From NCBI RefSeq assembly GCF_013294015.1, contig NZ_JABSNO010000001.1:124001-188000 (forward strand): DNA of 64,000 bases, in the 5' to 3' direction. Positions within the stretch are counted from its first letter, which is position 1, and each line of letters begins with the position of its first letter. Positions 51,829 to 60,197 of the stretch are shown here, in pieces. Both the position numbers and the translations under genes were made by a program. This DNA comes from Frigoriflavimonas asaccharolytica. GTDB lineage: Bacteria; Bacteroidota; Bacteroidia; Flavobacteriales; Weeksellaceae. The notes beneath the pieces were generated by a model, which saw only the letters and a program-made list of their open reading frames with translations, did no database searches and was not told the origin of the DNA.

Positions 51829-52497
51829 GTGGATCCATTTAATTTAGAACAAGCAAAAACCAGAAAAACTGGTTTAGACCGATTTTTCAGCCTCTTTTTC
51901 AAATCATTTTTGAAAGGGCTCATCATCATTGGACCTATAGCTGCAACCATTTATGTACTTTATTTTATATTCAATACCTTAGATAATATTATTCCCTTTG
52001 ATCTTATTTTACCAGAAAATATGAATCTTCATGGTTTGGGACTGATAACTTTAATTGCTTTTATTGCAGGTATTGGTTTTTTCTTTAATAAATTCATGTT
52101 TGGTAAATACCTCTTCACAAGTATAGACCAGCTTTTGGAAAAAACACCGGGCGTAAAACATATATATGCTCCAACCAAAGATGTGATGGCATCTTTTGTA
52201 GGTGATAAAAAAAAATTTAACCGTCCTGTTTGGGTGAAAACAAATGCGAACCCAGAAATTTGGAGAATAGGATTTCTAACCCAAGATGAAATGGGCGATG
52301 TGGAAAAATATAATTATGTAGCCGTTTATTTGCCACATTCTTACGCAATTTCTGGTTGGGTAATCGTAACAGAGGAAACCAATATAAAACCCGTAATTGG
52401 TATGACTGCAGCTGCTGCCATGAAGTTTGCAGTGAGTGGTGGTGTTGCAGGATTTCATACAGATGAGCCAATTTTCCGTTCTCAAGAAGAAATTTAA
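51829..52497 (+). CDS. DUF502 family membrane protein
   Basis: The 222-residue protein starts with GTG and has two N-terminal helices (about residues 30-52 and 68-86). The DUF502 motifs that follow are GVKHIYAPTKDVMASFVG, IGFLTQDEM and VAVYLPHSYAISGWVIV, with GMTAAAAMKFAVSGGVAG near the end. The function is unknown; related LCV-like proteins in plants are in the endomembrane. No ATG fits, so GTG is accepted. Confidence 0.82.
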   Translation: MDPFNLEQAKTRKTGLDRFFSLFFKSFLKGLIIIGPIAATIYVLYFIFNTLDNIIPFDLILPENMNLHGLGLITLIAFIAGIGFFFNKFMFGKYLFTSIDQLLEKTPGVKHIYAPTKDVMASFVGDKKKFNRPVWVKTNANPEIWRIGFLTQDEMGDVEKYNYVAVYLPHSYAISGWVIVTEETNIKPVIGMTAAAAMKFAVSGGVAGFHTDEPIFRSQEEI

Positions 52498-52530
52498 AAG
52501 TATCTCGTTTTTCATTTTGTTAATTTTTTT

Positions 52531-52538
52531 TATATTTG
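52531..52538 (+). promoter_or_regulatory. -7 box before the DUF3078 gene
   Basis: TATATTTG matches TAnnTTTG and lies 16 bases before the ATG at 52555, implying a short leader. Confidence 0.5.
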
Positions 52539-52554
52539 GATTTTAAAATACAAT

Positions 52555-53469
52555 ATGAAAAAATTACTACTTTCTACAATTTCCTTATTTGGGATTCTTG
52601 CATTTGCTCAACAAAACGGAGATGCGAAAACAGAAGATTCTATCAAAGCGTGGTCTATACGTGGCGAAAATACATTAATGCTCAATCAAGCTTCTTTTTC
52701 CAATTGGATTGGTGGTGGTGCGAATAATGTTGGTTTTATAGCGGGGATAAATTACAATATGACGTACGAAAAAGGTGATGATCTTTGGGAAAATATCGTA
52801 ATTCTTGGCTACGGACAAAACAATACAGAAGGTCTTGGAAATAGAAAAACCCAAGATGCCATCAATCTTTCTACAAATTATGGAAGGAAAATTTCTAAAA
52901 ATTGGTATGCTTCTGGAGGAGCAAGTTTGCAAACACAATTTGCAGAAGGTTTTGAAGATGGAAACAATCCTTCTGCCTTCAAGTTATCCAATTTTATGGC
53001 GCCAGGTTTTGTAAATTTAGGAGCGGGCTTTACCTACAGACCGAACGATAATTTCACGATGACACTTCGCCCAGCCAATGCCAGATGGACTTTTGTACTA
53101 GATAAAGATTTGCAATTAGCTGGAAACTACGGTTTGAAAAACAACGGAGATTCATCTCTTTTTCAATTTGGTTTTTTAGGAACAGCTTTGTATAAAGTGC
53201 AATTGATGGAAAACATTTCTTTAACTAATACCGCCTCCGTTTTCACAAATTATTTAGATCATCCAGATAGATTGGTGCTTGGTTATGGCGGAATTTTGAA
53301 TATGAAAATCAATAGATATATTTCTGCAAATATAACGGCAGATGTAATTTATGATCACAATCAAATACAGAAAACGCAAGTGAAGCAAACTTTGGGAATT
53401 GGTTTTGCCTATAATATCATTAAGGGAAAAGATCGATCTGAAAATAAAAAAAATCAAATGTGGAAATAA
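52555..53469 (+). CDS. DUF3078 family secreted protein, probable outer-membrane beta-barrel
   Basis: The 304-residue protein has a signal peptide (MKKLLLSTISLFGILAFAQQ). Aromatic/Gly-rich beta strands typical of DUF3078 follow, such as NQASFSNWIGGGANNVGFIA and MTLRPANARWTFVLDKDL. The C-terminal strand region (TLGIGFAYNIIKGKD) is followed by a short charged tail. Members are predicted outer-membrane proteins of Bacteroidota with no assigned function. It converges with sufD at a shared hairpin. Confidence 0.82.
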   Translation: MKKLLLSTISLFGILAFAQQNGDAKTEDSIKAWSIRGENTLMLNQASFSNWIGGGANNVGFIAGINYNMTYEKGDDLWENIVILGYGQNNTEGLGNRKTQDAINLSTNYGRKISKNWYASGGASLQTQFAEGFEDGNNPSAFKLSNFMAPGFVNLGAGFTYRPNDNFTMTLRPANARWTFVLDKDLQLAGNYGLKNNGDSSLFQFGFLGTALYKVQLMENISLTNTASVFTNYLDHPDRLVLGYGGILNMKINRYISANITADVIYDHNQIQKTQVKQTLGIGFAYNIIKGKDRSENKKNQMWK

Positions 53470-53493
53470 TTCATTCTAAAAAATAGCAAAAAA

Positions 53494-53525
53494 AAAGCGG
53501 GATTCAAAAATTTGAATCCCGCTTT
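53494..53525. terminator. Shared terminator of the DUF3078 gene and sufD
   Basis: A perfect 15-bp stem, AAAGCGGGATTCAAA with TTTGAATCCCGCTTT, has a 2-base gap and A-rich sequence on the left (a T-run for the minus strand). It lies between two convergent genes and should stop both transcripts. Confidence 0.85.
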
Positions 53526-53550
53526 CATTAATATCTATTGTATCTTTAAA

Positions 53551-54858
53551 TTACAAATCTAAATTTACTTCTAATTTTTGTGCCAAGAGTTGAGAAACTT
53601 TTAATTTTAAAGATTCTATTTTAATATTTTGCATTGCATCATTTGCAAAAGCATACAAAAGCATTGCTTCTGCTTCTTTTTTAGAAATTCCTCTTGCTCT
53701 TAAATAAAACAGCGCATCTTCATTTAATCTACCAACTGTACAACCGTGGGAACATTTCACATCGTCTGCAAAGATTTCCAGTTGTGGTTTGGTGTCAATT
53801 TTTGCGCCTTCATCTAGCAAAATATTATTATTTTGTTGATAAGCATTTGTTTTTTGCGCAATTTTTTCTACAAAAACTTTTCCGTTAAAAACTCCGTGAG
53901 AATTATCTTTATAAATTCCTTTATAGTTTTGATAACTTTCGCAATTAGGCGTTTTGTGGTGAACTGCAGTGTGATGATCTACCAATTGATTTTTAGAAAT
54001 CATGGTAATTCCATTCATGAAAGAATTGATATTTTCTCCATTGTGAATGAAATCTAGGTTGTTTCTCACCAATTTTCCGCCGAAAGAAAAAGTATTTACG
54101 GTTGCCAAACTATCTCTTTCTTGTTTCGCGAAAGTATGATCTACCATATAAGAAGTGTCGCTGTCATTTTGCAATTTGTGCCAATCTGCTTTCGCATTTT
54201 GATGTACAAAAATCTCTGTCACAGCATTTGTAAGCACAAAACCGGCATCCAAATTGTGATGTGATTCTATAATTTCTACTTGAGCGCCTTCTTCTGCTAT
54301 CAATAAATTTCTAATGTTATAAAAAGAGTTAGTTTGTTGATTATCAGAAATATAAAAGATATGAATTGGCTTTGGCAATACTTCATTTTTGCCAACTTTT
54401 AAGAAAAATCCTTCTTCAGCAAATGCTAAATTCAAATCTGTAAAAGCAAGATTATTATTGGCTAAAGTATTGAAATATTTTGCAATTATTTCTTGATGAG
54501 CATCATCTTTTAATGCATTTTTCATCGTCAGCATTTCTACATTTCTATTAGAAACTGTAGAAAAATCTTTACAGAAAAAACCATTTATAAAGACCATTCT
54601 ATCAGAATCTTCTTCACCAAGACTTAAATTTTGCAATTTTTCTTCCGTTAGTGAATTATTTTCCGAAGGAAAAAAGTTGTAATCTTTCTCCGTAATTTCT
54701 TTCAGATTGGTGTATTTGTACTCTTCATCTTTTTTTGTTGGAAAACCTTTATCTAAAAACTGATTGAGCGCAAATCCTCTTTTATCGTTTAAAAAAATTG
54801 AGTTTGCTTGACTAGAAAATTTTGAAAAACCTTCTTGAATATTATCTAATAATGCCAT
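53551..54858 (-). CDS. sufD: SufD, Fe-S cluster scaffold complex subunit
   Basis: The 435-residue protein is related to SufB. It has the beta-helix core (for example EGAQVEIIESHHNL and GKLVRNNLDFIHNGENINSF) and the C-terminal ADDVKCSHGCTVGRLNEDAL with the conserved Cys and His. With SufB and SufC it builds and hands over iron-sulfur clusters. It is the last gene of the suf operon, separated from sufC by a 265-base gap that holds the dispersed repeat. Confidence 0.95.
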   Translation of the reverse strand: MALLDNIQEGFSKFSSQANSIFLNDKRGFALNQFLDKGFPTKKDEEYKYTNLKEITEKDYNFFPSENNSLTEEKLQNLSLGEEDSDRMVFINGFFCKDFSTVSNRNVEMLTMKNALKDDAHQEIIAKYFNTLANNNLAFTDLNLAFAEEGFFLKVGKNEVLPKPIHIFYISDNQQTNSFYNIRNLLIAEEGAQVEIIESHHNLDAGFVLTNAVTEIFVHQNAKADWHKLQNDSDTSYMVDHTFAKQERDSLATVNTFSFGGKLVRNNLDFIHNGENINSFMNGITMISKNQLVDHHTAVHHKTPNCESYQNYKGIYKDNSHGVFNGKVFVEKIAQKTNAYQQNNNILLDEGAKIDTKPQLEIFADDVKCSHGCTVGRLNEDALFYLRARGISKKEAEAMLLYAFANDAMQNIKIESLKLKVSQLLAQKLEVNLDL

Positions 54859-54941
54859 ATTTTCTTTGATATACTAATTATAGATTAGTTTTTATTGTGA
54901 TTGCTTTGATTTTGAATTACCTCTCCTACCTTAATCTCTTT

Positions 54942-55072
54942 GCAGCCCGACTTGAGTGAAGCTCTTTTTATGATTTTTTGACAAAAAAAGCATAAAAAAG
55001 CGGGAACGGAAGGCGGAGATTGCTGCCATAAAAATTAATATTTTGTTTTTCGAAGAGGTTAAATTGCTGCCC
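54942..55072 (-). repeat. Dispersed palindromic repeat, copy 4 (long form), inside the suf operon
   Basis: Read on the minus strand it starts GGGCAGCAATTT, has a second left arm GGCAGCAATCT, then CGCCTTCCGTTCCC. A central stem (GCTTTTTTATG with CATAAAAAGAGC) encloses a T7/A6 pair, and CACTCAAGTCGGGCTGC ends it. Like copy 2 it carries an extra left arm of about 45 bases with a shared TTCGA. It begins 52 bases after the sufC stop, in sufC orientation, and lies before sufD. Confidence 0.85.
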
Positions 55073-55123
55073 AAATCATTTTAATTTGAATATTGTTTTA
55101 ATTTGGCGCAATTCGTAAATAAA

Positions 55124-55867
55124 TTAATTTAACAACCAATCGTAGCCTTTTTCTTCCAACTCCAACGCAAGAGATTTATCGCCAGTTTTGATGATTTTCC
55201 CATCTGCTAAAACGTGTACAAAATCTGGTTCAATATAGTCTAATAGCCTTTGATAGTGGGTAATAAGAAGAACTGCGTTTCCTTCGTTTTTAAAGGTATT
55301 TACGCCATCTGCAACAATTCTTAATGCATCAATATCCAATCCAGAATCTGTTTCGTCTAAAATTGCTAACTTTGGATTAAGCATCATCATTTGCAAAATT
55401 TCGTTGCGCTTTTTTTCGCCACCAGAAAATCCTTCGTTTAGCGAACGTGCAAGAAATTCTTTTTTAATTTCTAATTTTTCTGTTTTTTCACGTACCAAAG
55501 CGAGCATTTCTTTTGCGGGCATACTTTCTTGTCCGTTTGCTTTTCTGGTTTCGTTGATAGCAGCTTTCATAAAATTCATTACAGAAACTCCTGGAATTTC
55601 TATAGGATATTGGAAAGACATGAAAATACCTTTGTGCGCTCTATCTTCTGGTGAATCTTCGATGATGTTTTCGCCTTCAAAAAGGATTTCTCCTTCAGTG
55701 ATTTCGTAATCTTCTTTACCTGCAATCACAGAGGAAAGTGTGGATTTTCCGGCACCATTTGGTCCCATGATTGCGTGTATTTCGCCTGGTTTAATTTCCA
55801 GATTGATTCCTTTTAAAATTTCTACGCCTTCTTCAATTTGAGCGTGTAAGTTGTTTATTTTTAACAT
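55124..55867 (-). CDS. sufC: SufC ATPase
   Basis: The 247-residue ABC-type ATPase has Walker A IMGPNGAGKSTLSS (residues 34-47), signature LNEGFSGGEKKRNEI (about 143-157) and Walker B LAILDETDSGLDID. SufC is not a transporter; it drives SufB-SufD assembly. It is separated from sufB by a four-helix-bundle gene and from sufD by the dispersed repeat. Confidence 0.96.
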   Translation of the reverse strand: MLKINNLHAQIEEGVEILKGINLEIKPGEIHAIMGPNGAGKSTLSSVIAGKEDYEITEGEILFEGENIIEDSPEDRAHKGIFMSFQYPIEIPGVSVMNFMKAAINETRKANGQESMPAKEMLALVREKTEKLEIKKEFLARSLNEGFSGGEKKRNEILQMMMLNPKLAILDETDSGLDIDALRIVADGVNTFKNEGNAVLLITHYQRLLDYIEPDFVHVLADGKIIKTGDKSLALELEEKGYDWLLN

Positions 55868-55878
55868 AATTATGTTTA

Positions 55879-55893
55879 GTTTAATATAGTTTT
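55879..55893. repeat. 15-base inverted repeat, sufC side of the inserted gene
   Basis: GTTTAATATAGTTTT is the exact reverse complement of 56341-56355. The two bracket the four-helix-bundle gene, as ends of an inserted element would. No clear target duplication is visible. Confidence 0.65.
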
Positions 55894-55944
55894 ATTTGGT
55901 TTGAAGTTGTTTTATATTGTTCTAACCGTCTAAAATTTATAATC

Positions 55945-56334
55945 TTATTTAAATTTATTTCCTTTAAAATCTCTATTTTGAAGATAGGTCATGAAATTTT
56001 TAATTTTCACACTTAATATTTCACATCTCAACTTTAAATCTATGAATTCTTCCTCAGTGATAAAGTCATTATCAAAACACCGATAGATTTGTGATCTTAC
56101 TTCTCCTGCTGACCCTTTGGAAATAGATAAAAATTGTTTGAATTCTGCATTTCCATCCCTTTCAAATCCTTCAGCAATGTTATCCATAATAGATCCAACT
56201 GCTCCCTTTATTTGAGTTTTTAATTTATAATCTGTTTTAAAGATGTCACGGTCTGCAATTTTACAAATATCTTTGCTTAAAACTCGCGAAAGTTTCCAGA
56301 TTTCTAAATCTTCAAACCTAGTTACTGTTGCCAT
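55945..56334 (-). CDS. Four-helix-bundle protein (S23/IVP family) inserted in the suf operon
   Basis: The 129-residue all-helical protein has the family phrases FEDLEIWKLSRVLSKDIC, LKTQIKGAVGSIMDNIAEGF and FLSISKGSAGEVRSQIYRC. It belongs to the group first found in 23S rRNA intervening sequences, and the family is scattered through Bacteroidota genomes. Function is unknown; a nucleic-acid link is suggested by the family name only. It sits between sufB and sufC with AT-rich gaps and is bracketed by 15-base inverted repeats. It has no known link to Fe-S assembly. Confidence 0.9.
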   Translation of the reverse strand: MATVTRFEDLEIWKLSRVLSKDICKIADRDIFKTDYKLKTQIKGAVGSIMDNIAEGFERDGNAEFKQFLSISKGSAGEVRSQIYRCFDNDFITEEEFIDLKLRCEILSVKIKNFMTYLQNRDFKGNKFK

Positions 56335-56340
56335 TCTTTA

Positions 56341-56355
56341 AAAACTATATTAAAC
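56341..56355. repeat. 15-base inverted repeat, sufB side of the inserted gene
   Basis: AAAACTATATTAAAC is the reverse complement of 55879-55893. Next to it, AT-rich phrases with CAATTT and CAATTG recur, so it may be part of a longer degenerate repeat. Confidence 0.65.
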
Positions 56356-56384
56356 AATTTAAAACAAAATCAAACAATTGAATT

Positions 56385-57830
56385 TTACCCAACACTTCCC
56401 TCTAGCGAAATCTCTAACAATTTTTGTGCTTCTATTGCGAATTCCATTGGTAATTTATTCAAAACTTCTTTGCTGAAACCGTTTACAATGAGCGCGATGG
56501 CTTTTTCTGTAGAAATTCCTCTTTGGTTGCAATAGAAAATTTGATCTTCTCCAATTTTTGAAGTTGTTGCTTCATGCTCTAGTTGTGCTGTTGGATTTTT
56601 AATCTCTATATAAGGAAAGGTGTGTGCTCCACAATCATTCCCCATCAATAATGAATCACATTGAGAAAAATTTCTAGCATTGGTTGCAGATGGCATTACT
56701 TTTACCAATCCGCGGTAAGAATTGTTGGATTTTCCCGCAGAAACTCCTTTAGAAATAATAGTAGACTTGGTGTTTTTTCCGATGTGGATCATCTTGGTAC
56801 CTGTATCTGCATATTGGTGGTTGTTTGTAACCGCTATGCTGTAAAATTCCCCGATAGAATTATCACCTTTCAAGATACAGCTAGGATATTTCCACGTAAC
56901 GGCAGAACCTGTTTCTACTTGTGTCCAAGAAATTTTTGCATTTCTTTCGCACAAACCTCTTTTGGTTACAAAATTGAAAACACCTCCTTTTCCTTCGTCG
57001 TTTCCAGGATACCAATTTTGCACGGTAGAATATTTAATTTCTGCATCATCAAGAGCAATTAATTCCACCACTGCTGCATGCAATTGGTTTTCATCTCTTG
57101 CAGGTGCTGTGCAACCTTCGAGATATGAAACGTAGCTTCCTTCGTCTGCAATTACCAAAGTTCTTTCGAATTGACCCGTTCCAGATTGATTTATTCTAAA
57201 ATAGGTAGAGAGTTCCATTGGACATTTTACACCTTTTGGAATGTAGCAAAAACTTCCATCGGAAAATACGGCAGAATTTAATGCTGCATAATAATTATCT
57301 CCACGCGGAACCACTTTTCCCATGTATTTCTTCACCAAATCTGGATATTCTTTTATCGCTTCAGATATTGAACAGAATAAAATTCCTTTTTCCTTTAGAG
57401 TTTTTGAAAACGTGGTTTTAACAGAAACGGAATCTATTACGATATCTACGGCAACATTTGCAAGACGTTTTTGCTCTTCTATATTGATACCTAATTTTGC
57501 AAATGTGGCTAAAAGATCTGGATCTACCTCATCTAAACTTGCCAATTCTGGTTTTACTTTTGGCGCGGCATAATATTGTAGCGCTTGCAAATCTGGCTTT
57601 TCGTAAGAAATATTTGCCCAATCTGGCTCTACCATTTTTTCCCAAATGCGGTAAGATTCCAACCTCCAGTTTGTCATCCATTCTGGCTCTTCTTTCTTCG
57701 CAGAAATAGCGCGCACAATATCTTCATTCAATCCAGTAGGGAATTCTTCATATTCCATAATGGTTTCCCAACCGAATTCATATTTCTGGTTTTCTAAATC
57801 TACTCTTAAATCGTCTTCTGTATACTTCAT
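56385..57830 (-). CDS. sufB: SufB, Fe-S cluster scaffold
   Basis: The 481-residue protein is the main scaffold of the SufBCD complex. It has [40 protein letters not shown] and [20 protein letters not shown], the last carrying the cluster-site Cys/His region. It accepts sulfur from SufE/SufS. It is second in the operon after sufA, with a 21-base gap, and precedes the inserted four-helix-bundle gene. Confidence 0.97.
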   Translation of the reverse strand: MKYTEDDLRVDLENQKYEFGWETIMEYEEFPTGLNEDIVRAISAKKEEPEWMTNWRLESYRIWEKMVEPDWANISYEKPDLQALQYYAAPKVKPELASLDEVDPDLLATFAKLGINIEEQKRLANVAVDIVIDSVSVKTTFSKTLKEKGILFCSISEAIKEYPDLVKKYMGKVVPRGDNYYAALNSAVFSDGSFCYIPKGVKCPMELSTYFRINQSGTGQFERTLVIADEGSYVSYLEGCTAPARDENQLHAAVVELIALDDAEIKYSTVQNWYPGNDEGKGGVFNFVTKRGLCERNAKISWTQVETGSAVTWKYPSCILKGDNSIGEFYSIAVTNNHQYADTGTKMIHIGKNTKSTIISKGVSAGKSNNSYRGLVKVMPSATNARNFSQCDSLLMGNDCGAHTFPYIEIKNPTAQLEHEATTSKIGEDQIFYCNQRGISTEKAIALIVNGFSKEVLNKLPMEFAIEAQKLLEISLEGSVG

Positions 57831-57851
57831 TTTCTTTTATTAAAAGATTGA

Positions 57852-58181
57852 CTAAAGAGAAAAACTTTCTCCACATCCGCAAGTTCTGCTTGCGTTTGGA
57901 TTATTAAAAACAAAGCCTTTCCCATTTAATCCTCCCGAATATTCTAAAATTGTTCCTGCTAAATAAAGAATTGATTTCTTTTCAATAATTACTTTAATGC
58001 CATTATCTTCAAAAATTTGATCTCCTTCTAATTTTTCATTATCAAATTTCAAAACGTATTCCAATCCAGAACAACCACCACTTTTCACTCCTACACGAAT
58101 ATAATCTTGTGTAGGATCAAAGCCATCTTCCGTCATTAATTCCATGGCTTTTTGCTTTGCGTAATCTGATACTTTTATCAT
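57852..58181 (-). CDS. sufA: SufA/IscA-type Fe-S carrier
   Basis: The 109-residue A-type carrier has the three conserved cysteines: Cys37 in KSGGCSGLEY, and Cys101 and Cys103 in SRTCGCGESF. It transfers clusters from SufBCD to target proteins. It is the first gene of the suf operon and has a consensus promoter just upstream. Confidence 0.95.
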   Translation of the reverse strand: MIKVSDYAKQKAMELMTEDGFDPTQDYIRVGVKSGGCSGLEYVLKFDNEKLEGDQIFEDNGIKVIIEKKSILYLAGTILEYSGGLNGKGFVFNNPNASRTCGCGESFSL

Positions 58182-58209
58182 TATTTTTATTTAGACTGAT
58201 TTTAGATTA

Positions 58210-58241
58210 CAAAAATACAAACTATATAATTCATATTCAAA
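58210..58241 (-). promoter_or_regulatory. Promoter of the suf operon
   Basis: On the minus strand TTTG (58241-58238) is followed after 20 bases by TATTTTTG (58217-58210), fitting the Bacteroidota -33/-7 consensus. The start would be near 58203, about 22 bases before the sufA ATG. Confidence 0.7.
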
Positions 58242-58413
58242 TTTCAACGGATTATTAACATCACTTTGGCTTAATTTTAGTCTAATAAAGCAATAGATAA
58301 TAACTATTACATTTAAAGAAAATTATTTATAAAAAATTTGAGAAGAAGATTTAACTTTGAATGAAATTAACAATCCTACCTAAAATTAAACAATTTATCA
58401 GAATTTATAAATT

Positions 58414-59256
58414 ATGAAAAAACTTACGCTATTATTTCTCGCAATTGCTTTCCAATTATCTTTTGCACAAACCAATCGATTTATTTATCAAGTGACGATG
58501 AAACCAGATGCTAATGATAAAGCTTCTGAATTTACAGAAAAAGCTTATTTAGATATTTCCCCAACAAAATCTATGTTTTATGGAGAAAAAAGGATGCTTC
58601 GAGATTCTTTGATAAGCAGGAATATAAAAACTGGGAATTGGGACCGCAGTCAATTTGAAGATTTGAGATCGAAGATTGATTTTTTGGTAATAAAAGATCT
58701 TGGAACGCAAAAAACCAGCATCCAACAAAGAATTGCTCGAGATAATTTTGAATATGAAGAAGATCGCAAAATGGTTTGGAAGATTTTGCCAGAAACTACA
58801 AAAATTGGAGAATACAAGGTGCAAAAAGCAGAAACAGAATTCGCCGGAAGAACTTGGATAGCCTATTTTGCTCAAGAACTGCCTTATCAAGATGGTCCTT
58901 ATAAATTTTCTGGACTGCCTGGTTTGATTGTAAAAGTTGAAGATGCAGATGGAGATTACAGTTTTGATTTACAAGAAACGAAAAAAATTGCCCAAATGGC
59001 AGAATTTCAAACTTTTGGAAGTACTGTAAAATTAAAAAGGACAGATTTCAAAAAACAATTGGCAAAGTATGAAAAAGACCCAATAGCAACGATTCAATCT
59101 CAATCTCAGGGACAAGGCTTTGGAGGAGGCAGAGGTAGAGGAAATGGCGGTGGCGGTGGTGGAAACAGAACACAAGATCCACAGAGACAAAAAGAAACAG
59201 AAAAAAGAATGAAAGACGAAATTGCAAAAAATAATAATCCTATAGAAAAAGAATAA
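58414..59256 (+). CDS. GLPGLI family secreted protein with a Gly-rich tail
   Basis: The 280-residue protein has a signal peptide (MKKLTLLFLAIAFQLSFAQ) and the signature YKFSGLPGLIVKVEDADGDY near residue 165. The region around residues 230-255 is strongly Gly-rich, followed by a charged tail. The first GLPGLI protein (7046-7894) has no such tail. A weak hairpin at 59260-59277 follows the stop. The function is unknown. Confidence 0.87.
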   Translation: MKKLTLLFLAIAFQLSFAQTNRFIYQVTMKPDANDKASEFTEKAYLDISPTKSMFYGEKRMLRDSLISRNIKTGNWDRSQFEDLRSKIDFLVIKDLGTQKTSIQQRIARDNFEYEEDRKMVWKILPETTKIGEYKVQKAETEFAGRTWIAYFAQELPYQDGPYKFSGLPGLIVKVEDADGDYSFDLQETKKIAQMAEFQTFGSTVKLKRTDFKKQLAKYEKDPIATIQSQSQGQGFGGGRGRGNGGGGGGNRTQDPQRQKETEKRMKDEIAKNNNPIEKE

Positions 59257-59259
59257 AAT

Positions 59260-59277
59260 ATTGAGAGAAATCTCAAT
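59260..59277 (+). terminator. Possible weak terminator after the GLPGLI gene
   Basis: ATTGAGA pairs with TCTCAAT around a GAAA loop, followed by TCTTT. Confidence 0.45.
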
Positions 59278-59322
59278 TCTTTAGAAATATTGCTATCTTT
59301 ATTATGTTTAAAATTTTAAAAA

Positions 59323-59652
59323 ATGAAAAACATAATTTGGATAGCTTTTTTATTGGTATCAATTTCTTGCAGCAAAAAATCTTTGTACGTATTAGATAAA
59401 AATCAACCGATTGTAGATTTACCTACAAATCCTGAGTTTTATAACAAAATGAAATCTTTCAATGCCTCAATGGAAAGGCAAGAGAAACAGACAATATATT
59501 TATTTAAAAATAAAGAAATTAAGAAAAATGACATCCAAAAATTATTTGAAAATAAAAAAGTAAACTTAATGGAAATGGAAGTTGATAGCAAAAAAATTGA
59601 AAATTTAGGTTTCGATTCAAGTAAAGTAAAAAAGGTTTATATTTTTAAATAA
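59323..59652 (+). CDS. Small lipoprotein, unknown function
   Basis: The 109-residue product begins MKNIIWIAFLLVSISCSKK, with a lipoprotein Cys at 16. The rest is Lys-rich with a predicted alpha/beta pattern. I do not recognise it. It leads a run of four same-strand genes with small gaps (to 61676), possibly one transcript. Confidence 0.5.
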   Translation: MKNIIWIAFLLVSISCSKKSLYVLDKNQPIVDLPTNPEFYNKMKSFNASMERQEKQTIYLFKNKEIKKNDIQKLFENKKVNLMEMEVDSKKIENLGFDSSKVKKVYIFK

Positions 59653-59665
59653 AATTTAATTATTA

Positions 59666-60178
59666 ATGAATTTAGAAACTATTCAATCTCACATTGATGC
59701 CTACAAAAGCAATAATCAAATATTAGACGCTGCATCTCATATTATCTCATCTTTTAATCTCGATCATGAAAATTTTGCAGGCTTAGATTTTCGCGAAGAA
59801 TTATCTGCAAATTCTATTTTACTAACAGCAGAAGGAGCTTTAGGGGAATCTCAAATCGTACGAATTCCAAGAAATCTTTTTGATTTTGATTTAAAATTAG
59901 TTTTAAATCTCTTAGCTCACGAAATGTTGCACGTAAGGCAAAAAGCACCAGGAAACTTTATTGTGGAAAGAAATGAACGTGAGTTTCAAGCGTATTACGA
60001 AATGCTCTTCCACAAAATTTTTCCACAAATTCCAGATGCATCGCATTTTAGCCAAAAGCAATTTGCTGAAAAAGCTTTAGAATATTACAAAAGAATGGGA
60101 GAAAATTCTGACCTACAAATAAAATATGCAGAACAAAAAATTGAGGTAGAAAAGCATTTAGAAAAAATAACGATATAA
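59666..60178 (+). CDS. Unrecognised protein with an HExxH-like motif
   Basis: The 170-residue protein has no signal peptide. Its central motif LLAHEMLHVRQKAPGNFIVE (about residues 89-108) contains HEMLH, a zinc-peptidase-type HExxH. Glu residues in VERNEREFQAYYEM downstream are placed as a possible third ligand. It may be a small metallopeptidase; the family is not recognised. It lies between two lipoprotein genes. Confidence 0.5.
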   Translation: MNLETIQSHIDAYKSNNQILDAASHIISSFNLDHENFAGLDFREELSANSILLTAEGALGESQIVRIPRNLFDFDLKLVLNLLAHEMLHVRQKAPGNFIVERNEREFQAYYEMLFHKIFPQIPDASHFSQKQFAEKALEYYKRMGENSDLQIKYAEQKIEVEKHLEKITI

Positions 60179-60197
60179 ATTAATACTTTTTGAATAG

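Noticed and set aside
7046-59256. The two GLPGLI genes as a recent duplication
   Set aside because: They share the family layout but differ in signature, length distribution and tail, and their sequences are widely diverged.
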